Assembly: GCA_010671975.1 (NCBI GenBank)
Contig: JAAHIA010000364.1
Span: 1 to 5,074, forward strand
Origin: Leptolyngbya sp. SIO4C1
GTDB lineage: Bacteria; Cyanobacteriota; Cyanobacteriia; Phormidesmidales; Phormidesmidaceae
Length of the DNA: 5,074 nucleotides
Direction: 5' to 3'
Shown: piece after piece, positions 1 through 5,074 of the stretch
How the letters are laid out: each line of letters begins with the position of its first letter
Position numbering within the stretch: the stretch's first letter is position 1
Position numbers and translations under genes: made by a program
The notes under the pieces: model-generated
The model's database searches: none
The model's input: the letters and a program-made list of their open reading frames with translations, nothing else
What the model was told of the DNA's origin: nothing

Positions 1-1
1 G

Positions 2-3000
2 CTTCAATCTGGAAGCGAGAAAGCGCTAGGGCGCGATTGGGAACCGATTAATCAGGGACTGACCACGCTAAACGTGACTGCCCTGGAGACTGATGAAATC
101 ACGCTTGAGGTGATTTCGGCCGAGCCCGCAGCGGCTGAGCCAGAGACGCCGCCTGTGGCTGGGGATGAGCCTATTGTGTTTTCACAGCTACAGGCGGATG
201 CAGCGGACGCGGCGAATGAAATTTCCATCAGCGATATTTTCCCAATCCTGCAGACGCTGCAGACAGCCACGCCGCTCATTCACAAACTGAGGCCGGGTGA
301 TTTTTTGCGCGTGGGCACTCAGCTAGAAAAAATTCAGGCAGTTGTCTCTAATACGCAGCTGAAAATTCAGACGACGCCTTCTGACGATGAGCCTGTCAAG
401 CTGGCTCGCTTTTTTGCTGGGACCGTCAACGGCGTTTTTTATTCTACTAACAATGGGGATACCTGGCGCACCATTAGTCAGGGGCTGGCTTATCCTCATA
501 TTTTGACACTGCTGACGCTCGAACTCGAGACTGCTGACAGGGTTGTCAAAGAAACCGAGCTGCTGGCTGGGACCGTCAACGGCGGTGTCTTTCGCCTGCC
601 TAGCCGCAGTCAGAACTGGGCGGCCACTGGGCTCACGCGCACTTCGGTTCAGGCGCTGGCAGCTAAACAAAATCAAAATCAGCTTCCTTTTAACCGGCGC
701 ATGCTGTTTGCAGGCACTGCGGGTGGCGGCGTCTTTCGCTCAGCGAACGGCGGGGAAAGCTGGCAGTCCTTTACCGACAGACAGACCGGCACTGGCACTA
801 TCAGCAGCGATGAAACCACAGTCATCGGGTGGGGGACCCGGTTTAGCACGCAGCTCAGGATTGGCAATAGCTTGATTGCCAACGGTCAAACGCGCACGGT
901 CACGGCGATTGCCGCAGATGACAGACTGACAATCGATGCTGCTTTTCAACCTAATCTGGCTGAAGGGACCGCGTTCATAGTGACAACGGGGCTAACCAAT
1001 CTAAATATCACAGCGCTGGCAACCTATGCCCCAGCTAACAGCTCAGATCGTCATCTGTTTGCTGGCACAGCCGGGAGCGGCGTCTTTCATTCTACGGACG
1101 ACGGTGAACATTGGACACAGATTAATGGCGCTGCGCCAGAGGGCGACCTCAAGGATTTAGAGATTCGCTGCTTGACGGTGCAGCCAGAGACAGGCGTGGT
1201 TTGGGCAGGAACGGCCGGCGGCGGGCTGTTTAAATCTGATAGCTTCGGCGAGCGCTGGCAGGCGGTTAACCAGGGGATGACGGACACCTCAATTGACTCA
1301 GGCATTAATTCAGGCATTGACTCAGCGATCATTAATCTAGACGTGCGAGCAGCTGTCTTAGATCGCGATCATCAGAATAGCCTCAGTCATCTGTTTACAG
1401 GCGGGATTGGGATTTTGAACACCGCGATTGGCCTGCCCGACGCTGAGCTACAGCTAGACGATAGCCTGCAAGTGATGCAGCCGCCGAGTCCGCTGATAGC
1501 GGCACCGTCGCCGCTGCGCGAGTATACCCTGACTCTGGTATCTGCCAGCAGCGTTGATGATCTGCTGGCGAATGGGCAAGCGCTCATCCTAATTGCCAAA
1601 ATCGAAGAACGCTACCACATTCGGATTTTTGATGTTTCTGGAAATCTAGCTGTCGATGCAGATCTCGACGCTTTTTTGCCTGATCCCAAGCTGATTCAGC
1701 AGCTGACGGCAGCGTTTAGTCAGGCTCAATTCTCTGAGGCTCAGCTGCTTAGCGATGCGGTACGCAGCGCGCTGATAGCGAAGCTGGCGTTCACAGTCGG
1801 CTATCCGCCAACGCTAAGGGCGCAGCGCTGGGCGCTGCGCGATCGCAACCAAGTTGACGGTATCCTCATCACCCTAGTGCCTGCAGACATCGAACTGCAG
1901 CCCGCTCTAGAGGCCGATACCCCGATCAGCGAGCCCCATCAGCTGCAACGGCCGCTGCAAGAGCAGCAATATCCCATCCTGATACTGACTCAGCCCCTGC
2001 AGCATAGCTACGATCCAACCACTGTCTCGGTTTATGCCAATGTAATTGAGGCCACTCACGGTGAAACGCAGGTAGAAGTTTTAGGCAGCGGTAGCGGAAT
2101 CAAAACCCACCAGCGCTTTACCCTAGAGAAACCGCCGCTGACCTATACGTCTGCACCCACTGCCAGCGGTCGGGAGAACTCCTTACAGATTCGAGTTAAC
2201 GATGTTCTCTGGGAAGAAGCCCGGTCGCTGTATGAGCTGACTGCCGAAGACCAGCAGTACATTGTTCGCATCGATGATGACGGCACGCCACACATTATCT
2301 TTGGCGATGGCGATCACGGGGCTCGCCTCCCCAGCGGTCGCGAGAACGTGCAGGCTGTCTATCGCAGCGGTATTGGTTTAGCAGGTAACTTGGGCGCTGA
2401 GCGTCTCACTATTTTGAAAACGCGCCCGCTCGGCATTTCTGAGGTCACTAACCCGGTGGTGGCCTCTGGCGGCGCCGCCCCAGAAGCCAGAGAAGATGCA
2501 ACTGAGAAGGCACCTGCCTCGGTGCGCACCCTCGATCGAATTGTCTCTCTGCAAGATTTTGAAGACTTTAGCCGAGCATTTGCCGGGATTGGCAAGGCCC
2601 AGGCTGTGGCATTAGGGAATGGCACCGCTCAGATTGTGCATATCACCATCGCGGCTACAAACGGCGATCTGGTTGCACCGACCTCTGCCCTGTATACCAG
2701 TCTCGTGCAGGCCATTGATGCCGCTCGGGACGCAGTTCAGCAGGTTGAGGTCTCGTCCTATCTGCCGCTGCTGTTCAACGTAGAAGCCAAGATCCGCTTA
2801 GATGCTCGCTACCTGGTTGAGAAAGCTGAGGCCGAGATTAACCAGCTGTTGCAAACGCAGTTTGCTTTCATCAACCGCAGCTTTGGCCAGCCCGTCACCG
2901 CTGCGGAGGTGATCACCGCGATTCAAAGCGTCGCCGGTGTGATTGCGGTCGATCTCGATGCGCTGTATCGCCTTGGTACCAGCAAGCGCCTCAGTCAAAC

Positions 3001-3103
3001 GCTGCTGGCTGAAACCGCCCGTTGGAATGCTCAGACGAGTGAAGTGGAACCGGCGCAGCTGCTTTTGATTAATCCAGCCGGCATCCAAATCAGCCTGATT
3101 TAA
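2..3103 (+). CDS. Baseplate assembly protein (phage J-like, eCIS type) with N-terminal beta-propeller, 5'-truncated
   Basis: The frame is open from the first bases (1033 visible residues). It already shows a propeller-blade end, RDWEPINQGLT, before any start codon, so the gene begins upstream; the GTG at 74 is internal. Residues 1-430 hold BNR-like blades of the form (L/V)xAGTxxGGVFRS..GG.SW, with tryptophans at 13, 155, 206, 254, 371 and 419. Residues 518-604 carry a module with HIRIFDVSGN. Residues 711-1033 are the J-like core: FGDGDHGARLPSG (767-779), then VYRSGIGLAGNLG, then RTLDRIVSLQDFEDFSRAFA near 842-861, all typical of the 'putative baseplate assembly protein' family (TIGR02243 type). 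Family knowledge: such proteins form the baseplate wedge of contractile injection systems. The propeller probably faces outward or binds a partner (inference). No signal peptide or membrane segment is seen in the visible part. The gene ends TAA, 29 bp before the next. Family confidence is high; equating it with a particular Afp/Pvc number is not safe. Confidence 0.88.
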   Translation, partial: LQSGSEKALGRDWEPINQGLTTLNVTALETDEITLEVISAEPAAAEPETPPVAGDEPIVFSQLQADAADAANEISISDIFPILQTLQTATPLIHKLRPGDFLRVGTQLEKIQAVVSNTQLKIQTTPSDDEPVKLARFFAGTVNGVFYSTNNGDTWRTISQGLAYPHILTLLTLELETADRVVKETELLAGTVNGGVFRLPSRSQNWAATGLTRTSVQALAAKQNQNQLPFNRRMLFAGTAGGGVFRSANGGESWQSFTDRQTGTGTISSDETTVIGWGTRFSTQLRIGNSLIANGQTRTVTAIAADDRLTIDAAFQPNLAEGTAFIVTTGLTNLNITALATYAPANSSDRHLFAGTAGSGVFHSTDDGEHWTQINGAAPEGDLKDLEIRCLTVQPETGVVWAGTAGGGLFKSDSFGERWQAVNQGMTDTSIDSGINSGIDSAIINLDVRAAVLDRDHQNSLSHLFTGGIGILNTAIGLPDAELQLDDSLQVMQPPSPLIAAPSPLREYTLTLVSASSVDDLLANGQALILIAKIEERYHIRIFDVSGNLAVDADLDAFLPDPKLIQQLTAAFSQAQFSEAQLLSDAVRSALIAKLAFTVGYPPTLRAQRWALRDRNQVDGILITLVPADIELQPALEADTPISEPHQLQRPLQEQQYPILILTQPLQHSYDPTTVSVYANVIEATHGETQVEVLGSGSGIKTHQRFTLEKPPLTYTSAPTASGRENSLQIRVNDVLWEEARSLYELTAEDQQYIVRIDDDGTPHIIFGDGDHGARLPSGRENVQAVYRSGIGLAGNLGAERLTILKTRPLGISEVTNPVVASGGAAPEAREDATEKAPASVRTLDRIVSLQDFEDFSRAFAGIGKAQAVALGNGTAQIVHITIAATNGDLVAPTSALYTSLVQAIDAARDAVQQVEVSSYLPLLFNVEAKIRLDARYLVEKAEAEINQLLQTQFAFINRSFGQPVTAAEVITAIQSVAGVIAVDLDALYRLGTSKRLSQTLLAETARWNAQTSEVEPAQLLLINPAGIQISLI
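269..376 (+). repeat. Inserted small beta module, copy 1
   Basis: TPLIHKLRPGDFLRV followed by KIQAVVSNTQLKI aligns with copy 2 (797-985) as LRxGxxL...Q...(I/V)xA(I/V)xxxxxLxI. This resembles short beta-barrel units common in phage tail and fibre proteins. It lies immediately before the blade that starts near 413. It is preceded by an acidic, Ala/Pro/Glu-rich linker (about 113-235). Confidence 0.5.
410..1282 (+). repeat. BNR/sialidase-type beta-propeller blade repeats in the baseplate protein
   Basis: Five blade cores follow a (F/L/V)xAGTxxGxVF....GxxW pattern. They start near 413, 563, 704, 1055 and 1202, with the conserved Trp codons at 464, 617, 761, 1112 and 1256; a sixth Trp at 38 belongs to a blade cut by the window start. 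Uninterrupted neighbours are 48-51 residues apart (W to W). The gaps 38-464 (142 residues) and 761-1112 (117 residues) are longer because a small beta module is inserted. Such blades usually close a 6-8 bladed ring and act as binding surfaces. No catalytic sialidase residues can be argued from this. Confidence 0.75.
797..985 (+). repeat. Inserted small beta module, copy 2
   Basis: The segment reads TISSDETTVIGWGTRFSTQL, then RIGNSLIANGQTRTVTAIAA, then DDRLTIDAAF. The 'GT.SS..TTV.G.GT.F...L..GD.I..NG..RTV..I..D..LTI' pattern is familiar from phage tail-associated repeats. It interrupts the propeller between the blades with Trp codons at 761 and 1112. It is the clearer of the two copies. Confidence 0.55.
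1292..1327 (+). repeat. Three tandem 12-bp units coding IDSG/INSG/IDSA
   Basis: ATTGACTCAGGC, ATTAATTCAGGC and ATTGACTCAGCG lie in direct tandem, in frame. They lengthen a loop after the last recognisable propeller blade. They probably arose by replication slippage and are a likely length-polymorphic site. Confidence 0.7.
1553..1813 (+). other. RIFD-type module between propeller and baseplate core
   Basis: Residues 518-604 read ALILIAKIEERYHIRIFDVSG, split here as ALILIAKIEE and RYHIRIFDVSG, then an acidic stretch ending DAFLP, a helix LIQQLTAAF, and LIAKLAFTVGYPP. This matches, from memory, an uncharacterised module seen in cyanobacterial and planctomycete proteins (HxRIFDxDGKxVVD...L, then a helix, then a xxSIVGYTP-like end). 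Its function is unknown. Here it separates the propeller from the J-like core and may act as a spacer or docking unit. Confidence 0.4.
1820..1840. repeat. Perfect 9-bp inverted repeat inside the coding sequence
   Basis: GCGCAGCGC at 1820-1828 and GCGCTGCGC at 1832-1840 are exact reverse complements with a 3-base loop (TGG). The right arm overlaps the HIP1 octamer at 1839. It sits just after the RIFD-type module. There is no following T-run, so it is not a terminator. Confidence 0.6.
1839..1846. repeat. HIP1 octamer (GCGATCGC)
   Basis: Perfect copy of the highly iterated palindrome of cyanobacterial genomes, in gene 1. It supports a cyanobacterial origin for this part of the window. Confidence 0.85.
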
Positions 3104-3132
3104 CGCTCAGCTCAAAATCCTAGCTTAGTAAA
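3104..3132 (+). other. Short intergenic spacer within the operon
   Basis: These 29 bases separate the two baseplate genes. No purine-rich Shine-Dalgarno block (GGAG/AGGA) precedes the ATG at 3133; only the A/T-rich TTAGTAAA is next to it. No terminator or promoter is visible, which fits co-transcription, possibly with coupled or SD-independent initiation as is common in cyanobacteria. Confidence 0.6.
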
Positions 3133-5073
3133 ATGACTTCGCCCTCCAACGATCGACTCTATCAGCTCCTTCCCGCGATCTATCGGATTCGGGATGAAGC
3201 GCAGGGTAAGCCTTTAGAGGCGCTGCTTTCTATCGTGGCTCAGGAGCTAGAGATTTTAGAAACCGATATCGAGGCGCTGTATGACGATTGGTTTATTGAG
3301 ACCTGCGCTGAATGGGTGGTGCCCTATATCGGTGATTTGCTCGATGTGCGAGAGCTGTATGCTGAAAGCGCCCGCACCTATGGTCAGCAGGAACGACGCG
3401 CCTACGTTGCCAATACCTTGGCCTATCGCCGCCGTAAGGGCACTGCCCCGATTCTCGAACAGCTAGCCAGAGACGTGACCGGCTGGCGAGCGCGGGTGGT
3501 CGAGTTTTTTGAGCGCTTGGCCATTACGCAAAATCTCGATCGCCTCCGACTAGAGAGTCGGTTTGTGAGCATTCGCCCAGAAGATTTACCACAGCGGCTC
3601 GGCACGCCCTTTGAGCAGCAGACCGCTTACACAGTCGATATTCGCCCCCTCGATCAGGGGCAAAGCCGCTATCGGGCGGCCGGCCTGGGTCTGTTTTTAT
3701 GGCGTTTAGATAGCTATCCTCTAGAGAAAGTCACGCCTAACCCGGTGCGCGGCCCCGGCGAGCAGACTACCGGACATTACTACAGCTTTAGCCCGCTGGG
3801 ATATCGCTCTAGTCAGCGCTACGACCGGATACCGCTGTTCAATCGACCGCGCACCGAAACAGACATTACTCAGTTTGCCAATGCGATTCATCTGCCGATT
3901 GAGCTTCCCTGCCAGCAAGATTTTCCAGGCTATCTGGGCTCCGATCCCGTCCTGAAGATATTCGTGAATGGGCGATCGCAGCCGCTGCCGCCAGCAGCGG
4001 TCATGATTGCTCAGCTGTCTGAAGAGCCGATGCCGTCTGAGGGGGGCAGCGCTGAGGCCGCTGCTTCCGACTGGAGCAAGCCGAGGCCCTGTCCGGCTGC
4101 TCAGAATATGGCTGCTCAAAAGCTTTTAACCTTCAAGCCTGATGCTAACCTCTGGCAGCTAGCGCCGCTGCCGTCACAGTACGTTGTGGCAGTGGATCCG
4201 ACTAAAGGACGGCTGGCTTTCTTAGAGCGAGTGCCTCCCCAGCAGGTTGAAGTCAGCTATGCCTATGGCTTTAGCGGCGATATTGGCGGTGGTCCCTACA
4301 GTCGCAGTGAGCCAGTGCTCAGACCGGCAGCCGATCGGGCCTATTATTCTCCGCTCTTTTGGGAGGTGCCTGGTGCGACCAGACAAGAGCCGAATCCGCT
4401 GTTGACAATTAGCCGCCGCTGGAATCAGACGGTAGACGCCTGGCACAGCCTCAACAGCGGCGCGGCTATTCCCCTGCAGACACTCGCAGTTCAAAACGAT
4501 CGGATCCGCCGGTCGCGCGAGCAAAGCGGTGAAACGCTGCGTCCGCAGTTTCAACCGGGTATCCTGCAGGGCCTAGCGGTCATGCTGCCGGGTGGCTCGG
4601 ATCTGTTGCTTACGTCAGGTCGAGCTGTGGATGACCAGGGACGGCAGATTGCGCTAGATCGTACGGTTGTGACTGATTTAGGGCCGCATCAAGGCCTGCT
4701 GCGGCAAAATGCGCTGCTGGTGATTGCCCATAGCTTAGAAAGTACCGGGTCGAGCTGGCAGCTGCACCTGATTGCCGAAGCCGACATTGACGACTACCCT
4801 AGCGATCGCTATATTCAGCTGGCCTATTTGAGCCTTGATGCTCAAGCCAACTTGACCAGCCTAGACACTGAGCAGCTAGCAGACCGGCTACATCTGAACC
4901 TGCGGCCTACTTTCCAGCCGGGCATTGTGGACGGGCTCGACATTGAGATCGGCCATGGCGCGGTCGATCCGGTCGCGGCGCGTCCCCGATGGCAGGCTGC
5001 GGGCCTCGGCGAGGAAGCGCAAGAAGTCCGGCGGCGTCATATCGTCATAAAGCGGCGCGCCTTCCGGCAGGTA
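3133..5073 (+). CDS. Large phage-tail-like protein (P2 gpI-like N-terminus) of an eCIS baseplate operon, 3'-truncated
   Basis: ATG at 3133 is the first start after an in-frame TAG at 3121. Residues 4-140 resemble tail protein I-like domains of eCIS loci: LLPAIYRIRD at the start, then FIETCAEWVVPYIGDLL (54-70), a basic RRRKGTA (99-105) and DVTGW (114-118). Further family-type blocks are LFLWRL (187-192), PLFNRPRTE (234-242), AVDPTKGRLAF (353-363) and FSGDIGGGPYSR (380-391). A low-complexity Glu/Ala/Ser insert sits at about 297-316. An LRPxFQPGI motif occurs at 469 and again at 590. It follows the J-like gene on the same strand, as gpI follows gpJ in P2, so a role in completing the baseplate is inferred. 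Only residues 1-606 (to about 4950) look genuine. The remaining 41 residues are read antisense through a foreign ABC-ATPase fragment, so the true C-terminus is missing. No stop is reached before the window end. Confidence 0.8.
   Translation, partial: MTSPSNDRLYQLLPAIYRIRDEAQGKPLEALLSIVAQELEILETDIEALYDDWFIETCAEWVVPYIGDLLDVRELYAESARTYGQQERRAYVANTLAYRRRKGTAPILEQLARDVTGWRARVVEFFERLAITQNLDRLRLESRFVSIRPEDLPQRLGTPFEQQTAYTVDIRPLDQGQSRYRAAGLGLFLWRLDSYPLEKVTPNPVRGPGEQTTGHYYSFSPLGYRSSQRYDRIPLFNRPRTETDITQFANAIHLPIELPCQQDFPGYLGSDPVLKIFVNGRSQPLPPAAVMIAQLSEEPMPSEGGSAEAAASDWSKPRPCPAAQNMAAQKLLTFKPDANLWQLAPLPSQYVVAVDPTKGRLAFLERVPPQQVEVSYAYGFSGDIGGGPYSRSEPVLRPAADRAYYSPLFWEVPGATRQEPNPLLTISRRWNQTVDAWHSLNSGAAIPLQTLAVQNDRIRRSREQSGETLRPQFQPGILQGLAVMLPGGSDLLLTSGRAVDDQGRQIALDRTVVTDLGPHQGLLRQNALLVIAHSLESTGSSWQLHLIAEADIDDYPSDRYIQLAYLSLDAQANLTSLDTEQLADRLHLNLRPTFQPGIVDGLDIEIGHGAVDPVAARPRWQAAGLGEEAQEVRRRHIVIKRRAFRQV
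3972..3979. repeat. HIP1 octamer (GCGATCGC)
   Basis: Second perfect copy, in gene 2. It ties gene 2 to the same type of genome as gene 1. Confidence 0.85.
4537..4950 (+). repeat. Two copies of an LRPxFQPGI..GL motif in the tail-like protein
   Basis: LRPQFQPGILQGL begins at 4537 and LRPTFQPGIVDGL at 4900, 121 residues apart. After the first copy the chain continues with PGGSDLLLTSGRAVDDQGR. After the second the pattern breaks at the composition change near 4950. This suggests a duplicated C-terminal domain whose second copy is cut by the join. Confidence 0.55.
4802..4809. repeat. HIP1 octamer (GCGATCGC)
   Basis: Third perfect copy, about 140 bp before the breakpoint. It shows that sequence up to here is still cyanobacterial. 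Confidence 0.85.
4939..4956. other. Breakpoint between cyanobacterial sequence and high-GC foreign sequence
   Basis: To the left, the + strand follows the gene 2 repeat pattern (LRPTFQPGIVDGLDIEI). To the right, the + strand becomes Arg-rich nonsense while the minus strand becomes recognisable ABC ATPase. The exact base cannot be fixed; GAGATCGG around 4945-4952 may be shared by both parents. GC over 4951-5074 is 88 of 124 (counted by hand), clearly above the rest of the window. Confidence 0.7.
4945..5073 (-). CDS. Internal fragment of an ABC transporter ATP-binding protein (GldA/CcmA-like), chimeric contig end
   Basis: The minus strand, read from 5073, gives YLPEGAPLYDDMTPPDFLRF, then LAEARSLPSG, then TRRDRIDRAMADL. 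This matches the region after Walker A in GldA-type ABC ATPases (GYLPE..PLY.DMTV..YL.F.A..R), where YLPE includes the Q-loop position. The 43 codons have G or C at the third position in 37 cases, unlike the cyanobacterial genes here and typical of high-GC Proteobacteria. After MADL the frame runs into the antisense of gene 2 (NVEPVHNARL...) and soon stops; the signature block expected next in the family (LSKGYRQRVGLA) never appears. Both Walker A, which would lie beyond the window end, and the signature are missing. The identification rests on about 43 residues but is distinctive. A genomic rearrangement is the alternative to an assembly chimera. Confidence 0.72.
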
Positions 5074-5074
5074 G

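Noticed and set aside
74..76. GTG as the start of the first gene
   Set aside because: The frame is open to the left edge and codes a matching propeller-blade end (RDWEPINQGLT) before it, so the start lies outside the window.
543..875. Alternative + strand frame within the propeller region
   Set aside because: It overlaps conserved blade repeats in the main frame and shows no known motif.
410..1282. A secreted sialidase or glycosidase
   Set aside because: The BNR-like blades are in one frame with the baseplate-J core, and no catalytic residues can be identified.
3104..3132. A promoter or terminator between the two genes
   Set aside because: The gap is 29 bp, with no -35/-10 pair and no hairpin with a T-run.
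3983..4001. Inverted repeat CCGCTGC/GCAGCGG as a terminator
   Set aside because: It lies inside gene 2 with no T-run after it and is likely chance in GC-rich code.
3721..4554. Minus-strand open frames within gene 2 (3721-4119 and 4222-4554)
   Set aside because: They lie antisense to a well-supported family protein, have no recognisable motifs, and fit shadow frames in GC-rich code.
4951..5073. The + strand tail as the true C-terminus of the tail-like protein
   Set aside because: It is Arg-rich and patternless, GC jumps, and the opposite strand encodes a recognisable ABC ATPase segment.

Overview
The window looks like a fragment from a cyanobacterium. Three perfect copies of the cyanobacterial HIP1 octamer GCGATCGC (1839, 3972, 4802) lie within about 5 kb, where chance predicts about 0.08. 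Base composition is moderate (mid-50s % GC by eye) up to about 4950. Both ends cut through genes, so this is probably a short contig or an excised slice.

Layout: (1) 2-3103, + strand: a 5'-truncated, very large 'putative baseplate assembly protein' of the phage-J-like type found in extracellular contractile injection systems (eCIS). Its visible N-terminal half is a BNR/sialidase-type beta-propeller with small beta modules inserted between blades. A short RIFD-type module follows, and then the baseplate-J core. (2) 3104-3132: a 29-bp intergenic gap. (3) 3133 to about 4950, + strand: the next gene of the same operon, a large phage-tail-like protein (P2 gpI-like N-terminus) that in these loci follows the J-like protein. 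(4) About 4945-5073: a short stretch of much higher GC (71% over 4951-5074, counted by hand). It reads on the minus strand as an internal piece of an ABC-transporter ATPase of the GldA/CcmA type, in a high-GC codon style unlike the rest. This is best explained as a chimeric join at the contig end.

How the genes work together: in contractile tails the J-like protein forms the baseplate wedge and the I-like protein caps or connects it. Two adjacent co-directional genes of this kind point to a contractile injection system baseplate operon, of the eCIS type rather than a plain prophage because of the protein sizes and the added domains. Cyanobacterial eCIS include the thylakoid-anchored systems known from Anabaena. 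Sheath, tube, spike and ATPase genes are not in view, so the system type is an inference. The + strand frame of gene 2 stays open through the foreign tail, so an automatic gene call would wrongly append about 41 Arg-rich residues.
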